The notes: generated from the sequence alone by a model not told the origin. DNA of 64,000 nucleotides from Paenibacillus aceti (GCF_003614185.1 NZ_KZ987724.1:3449056-3513055), one strand, 5' to 3'. Shown: positions 1 to 9,679, numbered from the stretch's first letter. Numbers and translations: made by a program.

Positions 1-140
1 GGGTCCTTCGTCTGAATCCCCCTCCACTCCGCCAGGGCAATGATCAGCGGAACGCCGACGCCAAGCGAAGCAAACACGATATGTACGAACAGGGTCAGTC
101 CGGTAAGCATACGGCTGAGCGTGACCGGATCATAGGACAT
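1..140 (-). CDS. Cytochrome bd-type ubiquinol oxidase subunit I, N-terminal fragment
   Basis: Only the first 46 codons are present; the gene runs off the left edge. The N-terminus begins MSYDPVTLSRMLTGLTLFVH and continues into a hydrophobic stretch with LGVGVPL and the end ALAEWRG. This matches the first membrane helix of the CydA family, which transfers electrons from quinol to oxygen in the cytoplasmic membrane. The His in LFVHIVFA fits the conserved early haem-ligand position of the family. The start is the ATG at 138-140, preceded by a GAGAGGAAG ribosome site. Two very small membrane ORFs lie just upstream on the same strand. CydA rather than a YthA-like paralogue cannot be decided from this fragment. 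Confidence 0.8.
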   Translation of the reverse strand, partial: MSYDPVTLSRMLTGLTLFVHIVFASLGVGVPLIIALAEWRGIQTKD

Positions 141-171
141 GATGATCTTCCTCTCTAGTTGAACATAGTGA

Positions 172-270
172 TCAGGTTGAAACCTGCAGTCTGGTGATGG
201 CGAGCGATATGGTAATGACGAGCAATATGGCGATGCCGAACCCCCATCAGTTTCCGTTATCCGTATCCAT
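172..270 (-). pseudogene. Possible oxidase-associated membrane microprotein, broken by in-frame TGA
   Basis: A 32-codon reading frame starts with ATG at 268-270 (MDTDNGN), meets TGA at 247-249, and continues in the same frame as WGFGIAILLVITISLAITRL before a stop at 172-174, about 30 bases before the oxidase start. The part after the TGA is a clear single membrane helix. Size and position resemble the small CydS/CydX subunits of bd oxidases. The TGA lies directly before a TGG, so a Trp to stop change is plausible. The ribosome site before the ATG is weak. It could be a recent pseudogene, a sequence error, or a chance hydrophobic frame. Confidence 0.35.
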
Positions 271-297
271 ATCTACTCTACATGCCGCCAGTGGCTT

Positions 298-408
298 TTA
301 GTAATAGTTCAGAAACCTAAGCAGGCTCTTGATGAAGGCATACAGCATAATGACCGCAATCACGAGGCTGAGCAGCGCCAGCTTTTTCTCCTGTCTTTTC
401 GAACTCAA
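298..408 (-). CDS. 36-residue single-pass membrane microprotein
   Basis: The frame starts at a TTG (406-408) seven bases after an AAGGGGGCG ribosome site and encodes 36 residues: a positively charged head (SSKRQEKK), one membrane helix (LALLSLVIAVIMLYAFI) and a short basic-aromatic tail ending NYY. The charge pattern predicts an N-inside single-pass protein. It lies upstream of the oxidase gene on the same strand and could be co-transcribed with it. No specific family is recognised. Function is unknown; a small oxidase subunit or an unrelated membrane peptide are both possible. Confidence 0.45.
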   Translation of the reverse strand: MSSKRQEKKLALLSLVIAVIMLYAFIKSLLRFLNYY

Positions 409-534
409 TGCCCATCGCCCCCTTAAATTTCCATGGGCTTATTGTGTCTTGCCCGTTCCTTTTTATTCCTTAGGGTGAGGGAATTGAGGTCTCTTATGCA
501 TCCTCACGCCGCACTCATATTCGCATTTGATTCA

Positions 535-975
535 TAGTTGCAGTAATAGTTGCAGAAATACACTTATCTCGGACAAATGAGCTTGAAATTAGAAAATAAC
601 TGAAAAAACACAACTATTTCCTTATTCGAAGCCTCAAATGTGGAAAATACTCCCAAATAGATGTATAAAAGCAGCTATTTTCTCTATGAAGGGCTTAAGG
701 TGCCAATATAGTTGCACATATGCACTTATCGTGTGAAAGTACCTGAGAGCACCGCCGTATCTAGCCTCATTGGGAGTATAATACCTGTATAAAGTACAAC
801 TAAAATCTCATATAATAGGCTCTGGCTTCACTTTAATTGCAAAAAGTACAGTTAAATAACGGTTCCTCTTGATCCGTGACAAATGGGAGATTCTAAATGT
901 ACAAAATACAGCTAAAAAAGCGAATCCCCACTCAATCTCAAAACTAAGTGTATGATATGCAATTAAACTGGCGCG
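535..975. repeat. Intergenic cluster of degenerate ~50-bp-period repeats, family A
   Basis: This 600-base gene-free stretch contains about eight related short blocks at roughly 547, 597, 660, 707, 785, 838, 897 and 948. Examples are TTGCAGAAATACACTTAT, ATGTATAAAAGCAGCTATTT, AATATAGTTGCACATATGCA and ATGTACAAAATACAGCTAAA. They share a GCAGYTA or TAACTGC core in either orientation, with unrelated bases between. The same blocks recur at 19741-19765 and 54637-54867. The blocks are too diverged and too often inverted for a CRISPR array. No coding frame is credible here. Confidence 0.6.
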
Positions 976-1006
976 ATTTGTTCCGCAGATAACTCAAAAG
1001 ACAGCG

Positions 1007-1052
1007 ACAAAAAAACAGCCCTGGGATATCCACGAATATCCCAAGGGCTGTT
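1007..1052 (-). terminator. Terminator of the surface nuclease gene
   Basis: On the minus strand the sequence AACAGCCCTTGGGATAT pairs with ATATCCCAGGGCTGTT across a short loop, with one bulged base, and is followed by a run of seven T. It starts 13 bases after the stop codon of the nuclease/nucleotidase gene. Confidence 0.9.
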
Positions 1053-1065
1053 CCACTTTATATCC

Positions 1066-4000
1066 TTATTTTTCGTACGTCAGTTTCTCAAGCATGCGGT
1101 TTAGCATAGCGGCGCTCTCGGCCCTTGTCGCATTCGCCTTCGGTGCGAAATGGTTGCGGCTGTCGCCTCTTACGATGCCGAGCCCTTTCAAGGTCTGCAC
1201 CGCAGCTTGCGCCCATGCGCCGGTAGTGGCTCCATCGACGAACTCAGCTGGCGAAGCAGTACCATGCTGGTATCCGGCGTATTCCAGCGCCTTGAATGCC
1301 ATTACGGCCATCTCTTCACGGGTAATCATCTGATCCGGACGGAATGTACCGTCCGCATATCCGCTGATAATTCCGGCTTTCACGGCCGCTTGGACCTTAC
1401 TGGCATGCCAGTCGGATGCCGATACGTCCTGGAAGGAGTTTGCCCCGGCTGTGGCTGGCAATCCCAGCGTCCTGACGATCAGCGCCGCGAATTCGGCACG
1501 GGTCACCGGAGCATTCGGTGCATAGTTCTGCTGTGCGCGCCCGGTTACGATCATCTTGGCAGCTAGAGATTCAATATCCGCCTTGGACCAATGGGAAGCG
1601 ATATCCTCGAAGGTGACCGGGTTCTGGAGGATCAGATAAGTCCCGTTCAGCTTACTGTAGATATCAATCCGCTGACCATCGACCTTGAACGGCACTGGCG
1701 TATAGCTATTGCCATCCAAGCGAACCACTGCAAGCGAAGCCGCTGAATCCAGCTTATCCAAGTTGATTGATCTTTGCACGTAAGAGCTATATTCACTGAG
1801 AGATACTGTCTTGCCATTGCCTGCCTGAGCGGTTACAGCGAAATTCACCGCTTGCAGGGCGCGATAGCCTTGGGCTTTCGCCGCTGCGATAGCATCCGCA
1901 TCCACAGCCAGCTTAATCATCAGCTGAATGTCGGCATTAGTAGTATCTGAGCCTACCTGCTTCGCCAAAGCTTGAAGATCGACTTCCTTCTGTGGCAGAG
2001 CATAGCTTCCGTAGGACGTTACGACATTCAGTACCCGGGCATCTGCCTGAGCAAGCCAAGCTTGAAGCGCAACGTTATCTACAGTAATCGCAGCGGACTG
2101 ATACGACTCTTTACTGACTGCTTCAATTGTAATCTTGCCGCCAGTAGGCTGCTTCAACGCGGCCTTCATCGCCTCGGCCGTCACGGAGCCAGTCGCCTCG
2201 CCTTGCTTAACTTGAAGCTGCACCTCAATTTTCCCCGGTTCTGTCGGTGCTTTAGGCTCTGCAGGCTTGTTCGAGCCTGTTGAACTCGATCCACTCGAAC
2301 TGCCCGATGTGCCTCCTGGGCTGCTTCCTCCTGGTTCTCCAGGCTGCCCTGGCTCTCCCGGAAGCGGCGCCCCCTTCAAGTCGATAATTCGACCTTCTAC
2401 AGCCGAAGTTTTATCCGTAATCGTACCTACCTTTTTCACATATTCTGAGAAAACCTCGTAGTCTGGCAGATAGAGCAGGTTGACACGTCCCTCCTGGTAC
2501 GCCTTTTCGAGCGAGCTATAGAAGTCGCCGCCCTTCGCCGTGAACACATTCGTAGCTACCTCGTACGACTTGTCCGGGTTCAGCGGCTCATAGCCGTTCT
2601 TGCCCTTCACCTCGATACGGAGGACCCGCTCTCCTTCCTTCTTGGTAGAGTCATAGTAGAACTTCATTCCGGCAATATGCGGGAAACGTCCATCCTGAGC
2701 AGGAATCTTGGACACGCCATTCTCCATGGCTTCCTTGATTTCTTTGCCTGTCAGCGTAATGGTGACCAGATCATTATTGAATGGTAGGACCGTCATCACG
2801 TCACCCATCGTAATTTTACCAGCAGCGATGGATTCGCGGATACCTCCCCCGTTCTGTAAGGCGATCACGGCATCCGTCCCTGCTGCCCGGGCTGCATCGA
2901 GCATACCGTCGGCAATCAGGTTCCCGAGATTGGTCTCCTTCGTCCGCACATCGGCGCGCACCCCGTTCAGCATTACTTCGGTCAGACCGACCTCGATCTG
3001 CTTCAGCTCTTCAATGCCTGGTTTGTATTTCGTATTCAGAATCTCCAGCGCTTCCGGATCCGGCTGGATGACATACTTCCCATTCGCGTCCTTCTCGTCA
3101 ATAGAGATCAGGCGGCTGTCCCAATCCTGGAGCACGCCTTCGTCGTCAAAGACCACTTCGAGCCTGCCGAGGAATTGCCCCTTCTCACCAGTCTGCACGA
3201 TCAGCTTCGGCTCACTGCCGCTGCGGTCCACGACCGCCTGATCCAGCTTAGTATGACTGTGACCGCCTACGACAATATCAATCCCGTCGACCGCTTGAGC
3301 CAGCTTGACATCCACATCATAGCCGAGATGCGTTATGGCGATGATTTTATTGACCCCTTCACTTCGCAGCATGGCGACGGTATCTTTGGCTTTCTGTACC
3401 GCATCATCGAATGTAACCAAGCCTGGCGATGAAATATTGGCCGTATCCTCCGTCGTCAGACCGAACAGGCCAACCTGTTGACCGTCCACTTCCATAATTA
3501 CCGCTGGATAGACGCTACCGGCTTCCGGCTTCCGCGAGATTTCGTCCTTGAATTTCCCCTTTAACAAAGGATCTGCTGAGAAATTCACATTCGAGGATAT
3601 GAACGGGAAGTCGGCATGCTCTATGAATTCGTTCAGCACCTCCGAGCCTTTATCAAACTCATGGTTGCCGAAGGTCATCCCATCATATTCAACCAGATTC
3701 ATAAACTCCAGATCCGCCAATCCAAAATATTTATTGAAGTACAGCGTACCGGAGAATACATCCCCTGCATCCAGAAGCAGCGGGTTGACTGCGCTTACCT
3801 TCTGTTCACGAATGGCGGCGACCCGCCTTGCAATATTATCTGGCGCACTTACGGTATCCAGATGGGCATGCGTGTCATTCGTATGCAGAATCGTCAGCGG
3901 GAACCCATCTACCTTCTGCGGCTGCAGATCGATCCGGGCCACGACCGGGTCATGGTCGGACACGCGGCCTTTCGTAGGTGAGAAATCCGCATTGAGATGG

Positions 4001-6819
4001 ACGACATCGACCTTAGCCGCCCGAGTCAGATTCTTGCTAACCAGAATATGATCAAGTACCTGCGAGTTGCCATCATAGGTGTATGTGTATTGCTCTTCCA
4101 ACGGCAGAGTCTCGATCAGATTGTCCAGTTCATTTCCTTTCAGAATCTGCGCCGTGTCTGTAAATTGAAAATCATTCAAATCGCCTGTCACGATGATATT
4201 CGACTGCGGATTCCCCTTCAGCACATCCTTGACGAATCCATTGACGACAGCAGCTATCTGATGGCGCTGGGCCTCACTGCCGAGCACCGGTGGCTGCGTA
4301 CTGCCAAACGGCCCCTGGTCTCCCGACTTCGAATTGAAGTGATTCGCTATGACGATCACTTTCTCACCGCGGAACTCGAACTGGGCTGCCAGCGGCTTAC
4401 GTGACTCATGAAATGCGCTATGGTTCGGCTCGATCCGGCCCGGATTGAAGGTCAGCTGATCCTTGTCTGCATCATAAGCTACCGCATCCGTTGAAGAACC
4501 CTTCTTGCCCTGCACACTGTCCGACAATTGGACACGCTCGGCATTGTAGAGGAAGCCGACCCGGATATTTCCCCCCGGCGCTCCGCCGTCACTATTATCG
4601 ACCGGCGCGATATCTGTGAAGCTGTAGGTTGGGCCGCCAGCTGCACGAATCGCATCGATCAGAGCTTGATAGCTCTGGTCCGCCGCTACTGTACCATCAT
4701 CCTTTTGCCCATTATTGTCCTGGACTTCGACCAGACTGATAATATCTGGCGATTTCATATTGAGGACGATGGACTCCGCCAGTTTGTTGATTTTAGCGGA
4801 ACCTACACCCGGGTTGAAATTCTCAATATTATAAGTAGCTATTCTTAATTGATCATCCTTCACTTCAATCGTAGATACTTCCTGCTCAAAGGAACTACTC
4901 TCGATATCAGGCAGTCCATCTTTCTCTGGAATCACTTTGAAATTCCCGTTATTGTAACCGATAACCCCGATCACATCATCAGCGAATGTATCACCTGTGC
5001 TCACTTCTGTGCCAGGATCTCCATAGGCAATAATGAGACGCTGCGGGTTGAAGTTTCCTTGTTCCTTCAGCACCAGGCCACCAGCCGGTGTGATCACATC
5101 GGGAACATCATTCTCAACGCGAGTGGCAATATTGTAAGTACCGCTGCTCGTCCAATAAGGACTGATGATCGTTGGCTCAGGAAGTCTGACCCGCATCCCT
5201 TCCAGTGATTCATAGAAGTCTATGGCGTCTTCCTCTGGATCGAAGATCTCGAATCCGTCATTGTCAATAATCGACGTGGGGATTGGACGACCGCCCTTGC
5301 CAAGTGTGATCGGCTCTGGCAGTGGCTGATTCTGATCGATGACCCTATAATTTTGAAGCTCAATCTGCGTAGACGTCAGATTACTTGCATTTCCCTCGTC
5401 ATATTCGGCTACTTTACCATCAACGGATACAAGATCGCCCACCTTAGGCTGTTCGCTGCGTGTAGTGTAGACGAAGATGGCATCCGAAGTATTAGGATTT
5501 GCATCCGGGGTAGGGTCTTGGATGTAGAAGCCTTTAGTTTTTCCATTAGAGAAGGTATAACCGGATTGCGTGACAACCCCCTCGATATTCTCCACCATCT
5601 GGCCATTATAAGGAGAGATATGCCCTTCGCCCTGAATATCCGCGATCCGCGGCTGTTCAGTAGCTGTATAGACGAACTCAAATACTTGGCTTATTTCCGC
5701 GCCAGAGGCGGCGATCGCCTTGATGGTGATATCGTGATCTATCTGGATCGGCGCGCTATAAAGTGTGCTTGCCGTCGTAGGCTCCGTTCCATCTACGGTG
5801 TAATAGATCTTGGCATCCGGAGTTGGGCTGGATAGTACAACCTTACTCCCTGTAATGATTGGACCTGATCCCGGACTGGCGATTACAGAGAATAGCTCCT
5901 CGATCAGAGCCTCATCACTCAGCGGAATCAATTCATAAATCTTGCCAAACTGCTTCACCACACCCGTCACACGGCTGAAGGTTTTGCCCTCTTGCAGCTT
6001 AGGTGAACTGGAGTAAATGATAAATTCATCTCCGCCCTGAACGGCTGTATACTCCCCTGGCCGGTTCAGAGACTTAATAGAGATATCCTCCAGATAAACA
6101 AGCCTTGCTTCAAAAGCTTCTCCATGATCTGCGGCCAGGTCTGCTCCGCTAATTTGAATAGCCTGCGGAAGTCCGACATTTCTGCCTGTTACCTCAACCG
6201 GCAGAAGAGGATGCGGTTTAAGCTCCTGAAGATTTTTGTAAATCTCCATGACCCCGGCCACGCTGACCCGGTCCCCCACGCCTGCATCAAGCGAATAGCC
6301 GTATAGTACGATGCCGGCTGTATCATCTTGAATGTAAGTTTCTTGGCCTGCAACATGGGTGATAATCCCTTCCGTCCAGGCATTCTCAGTCCTTTCCTTG
6401 CTGCGTGCTTCGGCAACAGAAGTCTCCGTTAGAATGTCATATTGGAAGGAAGCTGTCGGCCCATTAACACCATCGACGCTCGCATAGGCATCGATCTGAA
6501 TCGGCTCATTCAGCACGATTGGACCATTTACAGGCAGGAATTCTGTGCCTGTCTCGCCTAACGAATTAACATTCGCATAGACAGCTGCACTGACTGAAGG
6601 AGGAGCCAGCGTAATCTCTGTCCCTGCTGGCCAGGCATTCGGTTCCGGGGAAGCCGTTACTTCCCCCACCTGGGCGATCTCAATTTGATCCATTTGAGGT
6701 GAAGCTTGTACCTTTTGCATAGGACTGATAGGAAGGATTGTGCTTAAGAGCATTATGATAGCTAATAATAAGCTGATCGGTTTACAGAATCTTCTATATC
6801 GTGCGCGCATTCTGTTCAT
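1066..6819 (-). CDS. Giant S-layer-anchored extracellular nuclease / 5'-nucleotidase (YhcR-like)
   Basis: This 1917-residue secreted enzyme likely breaks down extracellular DNA/RNA and dephosphorylates the nucleotides. Order of parts: signal peptide (1-39), chitobiase-like beta domain (about 55-125), OB-fold region (135-310), second chitobiase-like domain (about 312-385, YYTVDGTEPTT), another OB region, an endonuclease/exonuclease/phosphatase domain (from LRIATYNIENFN to SDHDPVVARID), a metallophosphoesterase 5'-nucleotidase domain (HTNDTHAHLD, GNHEFDKG, GGHSHTK) with its C-terminal substrate domain, a Gly/Pro/Ser linker, an extra domain, and three SLH repeats at the C-terminus. It is longer than B. 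subtilis YhcR, which it resembles. The ATG at 6817-6819 follows AGAGGAGTG. It lies just downstream of the nucleoside importer genes on the same strand, from which an IS1380 copy now separates it. Confidence 0.9.
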   Translation of the reverse strand: MNRMRARYRRFCKPISLLLAIIMLLSTILPISPMQKVQASPQMDQIEIAQVGEVTASPEPNAWPAGTEITLAPPSVSAAVYANVNSLGETGTEFLPVNGPIVLNEPIQIDAYASVDGVNGPTASFQYDILTETSVAEARSKERTENAWTEGIITHVAGQETYIQDDTAGIVLYGYSLDAGVGDRVSVAGVMEIYKNLQELKPHPLLPVEVTGRNVGLPQAIQISGADLAADHGEAFEARLVYLEDISIKSLNRPGEYTAVQGGDEFIIYSSSPKLQEGKTFSRVTGVVKQFGKIYELIPLSDEALIEELFSVIASPGSGPIITGSKVVLSSPTPDAKIYYTVDGTEPTTASTLYSAPIQIDHDITIKAIAASGAEISQVFEFVYTATEQPRIADIQGEGHISPYNGQMVENIEGVVTQSGYTFSNGKTKGFYIQDPTPDANPNTSDAIFVYTTRSEQPKVGDLVSVDGKVAEYDEGNASNLTSTQIELQNYRVIDQNQPLPEPITLGKGGRPIPTSIIDNDGFEIFDPEEDAIDFYESLEGMRVRLPEPTIISPYWTSSGTYNIATRVENDVPDVITPAGGLVLKEQGNFNPQRLIIAYGDPGTEVSTGDTFADDVIGVIGYNNGNFKVIPEKDGLPDIESSSFEQEVSTIEVKDDQLRIATYNIENFNPGVGSAKINKLAESIVLNMKSPDIISLVEVQDNNGQKDDGTVAADQSYQALIDAIRAAGGPTYSFTDIAPVDNSDGGAPGGNIRVGFLYNAERVQLSDSVQGKKGSSTDAVAYDADKDQLTFNPGRIEPNHSAFHESRKPLAAQFEFRGEKVIVIANHFNSKSGDQGPFGSTQPPVLGSEAQRHQIAAVVNGFVKDVLKGNPQSNIIVTGDLNDFQFTDTAQILKGNELDNLIETLPLEEQYTYTYDGNSQVLDHILVSKNLTRAAKVDVVHLNADFSPTKGRVSDHDPVVARIDLQPQKVDGFPLTILHTNDTHAHLDTVSAPDNIARRVAAIREQKVSAVNPLLLDAGDVFSGTLYFNKYFGLADLEFMNLVEYDGMTFGNHEFDKGSEVLNEFIEHADFPFISSNVNFSADPLLKGKFKDEISRKPEAGSVYPAVIMEVDGQQVGLFGLTTEDTANISSPGLVTFDDAVQKAKDTVAMLRSEGVNKIIAITHLGYDVDVKLAQAVDGIDIVVGGHSHTKLDQAVVDRSGSEPKLIVQTGEKGQFLGRLEVVFDDEGVLQDWDSRLISIDEKDANGKYVIQPDPEALEILNTKYKPGIEELKQIEVGLTEVMLNGVRADVRTKETNLGNLIADGMLDAARAAGTDAVIALQNGGGIRESIAAGKITMGDVMTVLPFNNDLVTITLTGKEIKEAMENGVSKIPAQDGRFPHIAGMKFYYDSTKKEGERVLRIEVKGKNGYEPLNPDKSYEVATNVFTAKGGDFYSSLEKAYQEGRVNLLYLPDYEVFSEYVKKVGTITDKTSAVEGRIIDLKGAPLPGEPGQPGEPGGSSPGGTSGSSSGSSSTGSNKPAEPKAPTEPGKIEVQLQVKQGEATGSVTAEAMKAALKQPTGGKITIEAVSKESYQSAAITVDNVALQAWLAQADARVLNVVTSYGSYALPQKEVDLQALAKQVGSDTTNADIQLMIKLAVDADAIAAAKAQGYRALQAVNFAVTAQAGNGKTVSLSEYSSYVQRSINLDKLDSAASLAVVRLDGNSYTPVPFKVDGQRIDIYSKLNGTYLILQNPVTFEDIASHWSKADIESLAAKMIVTGRAQQNYAPNAPVTRAEFAALIVRTLGLPATAGANSFQDVSASDWHASKVQAAVKAGIISGYADGTFRPDQMITREEMAVMAFKALEYAGYQHGTASPAEFVDGATTGAWAQAAVQTLKGLGIVRGDSRNHFAPKANATRAESAAMLNRMLEKLTYEK

Positions 6820-6882
6820 TCACTCCTCTATCAAATTTTCATAGCCTCACTCACAGCATAATCCGCAATTGTTATGACAGAA

Positions 6883-8477
6883 GTAATCCTGAATTTCGAA
6901 AGTAACATCGTCTGAAAAACAAGAAAAGGGCTCCAATTCTTTGGTAGAATGGTGTTTGTCCAGAACATCACCTACAAAGAAAGGAGCACCTTTTAGATGA
7001 AGTCTACCACACCCGTCAGCAAAATCAAGACCGAATTTACCTTGCAAAACGCCTCAAATGTTGGAGGAAGCAAAATCTTTCTGGAATATCTCGAAAAAAT
7101 CAAGCTCGGTAAGGCTTTGCAGAATTTAAATTGTACCAAGCAAGGCAATTCCCTGTTCCCTGTTTTCCGCATCCTGCTCTATCTCATTGTCGGCTGGATA
7201 CTCGGATGCGAACGCCTCTTTCATTTCCGCAGGCTGCAACATGACGCGCTCATCCGGCGGTTTCTCGGCGGGCGCTGTCCGCATCACACCCTGCTGTATA
7301 AGGAACTGGATCGACTCAGCAAGACCCGCCCAACCTTAACGCTGGATTTGCGAAAGCTGAATCAGCAGATTATTGCACCCTGTCTGCCTTCTGAACTCAT
7401 CGTGGACCTAGACTCCACGGTAGAAACGGTATACGGTCACCAAGAGGGGGCGGCAGTCGGCACGAATCCCCACAAACCCGGACGTAAAAGTTACCATCCG
7501 CTGATGGCGTTTGAGGGCCAGTCGCGCCTGTGCCTGAATGCAGTACTGCGTGCTGGGAATACGCACGCTTCCACCGATGCAGCCGCCTTCCTCCGTCAGA
7601 TCTTTGAGTTGCTTGGTGACCGTCCGGTAAAGTACGCCCGGTTTGACAAGGGATTTGGCGGCGAAGACTTCTACAGCCTATGGGAAGCCAAGCGAATCGG
7701 GTATGTCGGGAAATTGAAATGGACGCAGCGACTTCAGGCCGAAGTAGGGCGATGCCGCTACTGGAAGCGGTTTGTCGATGAGGATTGGGTCATCGAGGGG
7801 ATCACCCTGATCTACCAAGCCACCTCATGGAAGAAACCGCGCCGCGTTGTGGTGATTCGTAAAGCGCAGGTGTTTGACGGCGATCAAGCTCGGCTTCTCC
7901 TCGATACGGACTGGCATTACGAAGCGATCGTCACCAATCTCGAGTGGGAGCCGATCGACCTTTGGCGCTTTTACAACCAGCGTTGCTGCATGGAGAACTA
8001 TATCAAAGAAGCCAAACGCGGCTTTTCCATCGATCGAATCGCTACCGGTGACTTTACCGCTAATGAAATCGACCTGCTCATCAAGCTGCTCGCCTACAAT
8101 CTCTACGAGAGATTCAAGCGAGACTGTTGCGAACCGGTCCATCAAGGGTATACGATTGCCCGGTTCCGTCTAGAGTTTTTCCACTGTGCAGCTACGATGA
8201 TTCAGCATAGCCGACAAGTCGTTCTGAAACTGGCTAAAGATTTCGCGAACCGCTGCGCCTGGCAACGTATCGCCGCCAAAGTCGCTGCCTTAGAATGACG
8301 TTTACCACAAATTAACATGGAAACCGTTTAGCCCTGTCTTATGGGGAGGGGGAAAGACTACCCTCTTTTCAGAATCGTCGCGTAATCCACTGGGTATTTC
8401 CCTGTTTATTACAGTTGTTGCCTACTAATCCTGCTACAAACTGGCCACCATTATGGGCTTTCGAAATTCAGGGTAAT
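6883..8477. mobile_element. Complete IS1380-family insertion sequence with 5-bp target duplication
   Basis: The element spans 6888-8472 (1585 bases). Its ends are perfect 15-base inverted repeats, CCTGAATTTCGAAAG at 6888-6902 and its complement at 8458-8472. It is flanked by GTAAT direct repeats (6883-6887 and 8473-8477), the expected target duplication. One transposase gene fills most of it. The intact ends and open frame suggest a recent and possibly still mobile copy. It landed 69 bases upstream of the surface nuclease start. Confidence 0.95.
6997..8298 (+). CDS. IS1380-family DDE transposase
   Basis: The 433-residue protein has the usual length and signatures of IS1380 transposases: the first catalytic Asp lies in VDLDSTVETVYG, followed by EGAAVGTNPHKPGRKSYHP. 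The second Asp lies in YARFDKGFG, and the glutamate region is CCMENYIKEAKRGF. An AGGAG ribosome site precedes the ATG. It is transcribed opposite to the neighbouring nuclease and nucleoside-transport genes. No frameshift or missing catalytic segment is seen. Confidence 0.95.
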   Translation: MKSTTPVSKIKTEFTLQNASNVGGSKIFLEYLEKIKLGKALQNLNCTKQGNSLFPVFRILLYLIVGWILGCERLFHFRRLQHDALIRRFLGGRCPHHTLLYKELDRLSKTRPTLTLDLRKLNQQIIAPCLPSELIVDLDSTVETVYGHQEGAAVGTNPHKPGRKSYHPLMAFEGQSRLCLNAVLRAGNTHASTDAAAFLRQIFELLGDRPVKYARFDKGFGGEDFYSLWEAKRIGYVGKLKWTQRLQAEVGRCRYWKRFVDEDWVIEGITLIYQATSWKKPRRVVVIRKAQVFDGDQARLLLDTDWHYEAIVTNLEWEPIDLWRFYNQRCCMENYIKEAKRGFSIDRIATGDFTANEIDLLIKLLAYNLYERFKRDCCEPVHQGYTIARFRLEFFHCAATMIQHSRQVVLKLAKDFANRCAWQRIAAKVAALE

Positions 8478-8635
8478 CATAGGTATGACTTGTGTAAAAA
8501 GGTTCCAGACCCGCCGACGAAACTATTAACTTTTGTTTACTCCATAAAGTCGAACTATAAATGTGAAGATACAAGCACCAGGTGAAATGTTAGATTACCA
8601 CTACAGCCCCCTTTCTGATCTTTTTTTATAGCGCA

Positions 8636-8690
8636 AATACCCCCTTACGGGTTCTTGCCTTCTGAGCCTGAACTAATGTAAGGGGGTATT
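8636..8690. other. Long hairpin after the nucleoside importer operon
   Basis: A perfect 13-bp stem, AATACCCCCTTAC (8636-8648) with GTAAGGGGGTATT (8678-8690), encloses a 29-base loop that can itself fold. It lies 36 bases past the nupQ stop and may end that operon, but it lacks a T run on the minus strand. The remaining bases of the 8478-8725 gap show no gene. Confidence 0.55.
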
Positions 8691-8725
8691 CTACTATTGT
8701 GTATAGGCGTGTGAATGGTGACCGT

Positions 8726-9679
8726 CTAGCGCTTCCCGGAATCGAATGGTTCCCCTACGGCCTTCGGCGCATTAGAGGATTTCGAGAAGATGACCAGAGC
8801 GATCAATGTTACTACATAAGGGAAAATCTTCAGAATCACCGGCGGGAATACGGCCAGGGACGGAATGACCTGCGATACGTTAGCTATCGTACTGGCAAAG
8901 CCGAAGAAGAACGTGGCCAGCAGGATACCAAGCGGCTTCCATTGACCGAAGATCAGCGAAGCCAGAGCCAGGAAGCCGAGTCCCGCCACATTCCCCGTAA
9001 ATTCACCGGAGTAGGTCAGCAGAATCGTTGCTCCCCCCAGTCCGGAGAATGCCCCGGAGGTGATGACACCGAAATAACGCATGGATCTTACATGGACACC
9101 CGCCGCTTCAGCGGCATGCGGATGCTCACCGCAGGAGCGCAGGCGCAAGCCAAATGGTGTCTTATACAGCAGCCATGCACTGAATAGAAGAATGGCTAAG
9201 ACCAGCAAGGTCGATGCATAGACTTTCGTAAAGAATAGATCTCCAATGATTGGAATCTTGGATAAGATCGGGAAATCAAAGGGGGCAAAGCCCTGCTTCA
9301 CCCGAATGTTACCGCTGCCGGTCATATTCCGCGCCAGGAAGATCGTCAGTGCACCAGCAATCATATTGATCGCCGTACCACTAATAATCTGGTTGGCACT
9401 CAGGTTGATGCTTGCAAATGCATGCAGCAAGGAGAACAGCGCACCCGCTACCGCAGCCGCCAGCAGCCCTACCCATAGAACCCACCAGGAGCCGGCATAG
9501 TGTTCCTGTAGCTTGGATACCACAAAGGCACCGATAAAAGAACCGACAATCATCAATCCATCGAGACCGATATTCGTGACCCCGCTCCGTTCACTGAATA
9601 GCGCGCCCAAGGCGGTTATCAAAAGCGGGATAGTGAACACGATAGCATACGGAAAAATCTGTTCAAGCGTTGTCCACAT
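8726..9679 (-). CDS. nupQ: Nucleoside ABC transporter permease, NupQ type
   Basis: A 317-residue, highly hydrophobic inner-membrane protein of the BPD_transp_2 (branched-chain/ribose/nucleoside) permease family. It carries the motif ERSGVTNIGLDGLM and later GLGFLALASLIFGQW, as in guanosine/nucleoside permeases NupQ (YufQ). It would form the channel with NupP and be driven by NupO. The ATG follows GGGGGAACAAGACC. It overlaps the nupP stop by 17 bases, indicating coupled translation. It is the last gene of the nupNOPQ cluster. Confidence 0.9.
   Translation of the reverse strand: MWTTLEQIFPYAIVFTIPLLITALGALFSERSGVTNIGLDGLMIVGSFIGAFVVSKLQEHYAGSWWVLWVGLLAAAVAGALFSLLHAFASINLSANQIISGTAINMIAGALTIFLARNMTGSGNIRVKQGFAPFDFPILSKIPIIGDLFFTKVYASTLLVLAILLFSAWLLYKTPFGLRLRSCGEHPHAAEAAGVHVRSMRYFGVITSGAFSGLGGATILLTYSGEFTGNVAGLGFLALASLIFGQWKPLGILLATFFFGFASTIANVSQVIPSLAVFPPVILKIFPYVVTLIALVIFSKSSNAPKAVGEPFDSGKR

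Noticed and set aside
535-975. Possible CRISPR array (regular ~50-bp period)
   Set aside because: Blocks are degenerate, vary in length and orientation, and no cas genes are near.
1094-6306. Many open frames opposite the large nuclease gene
   Set aside because: They are antisense shadows of a long GC-moderate gene and lack ribosome sites or domain features.
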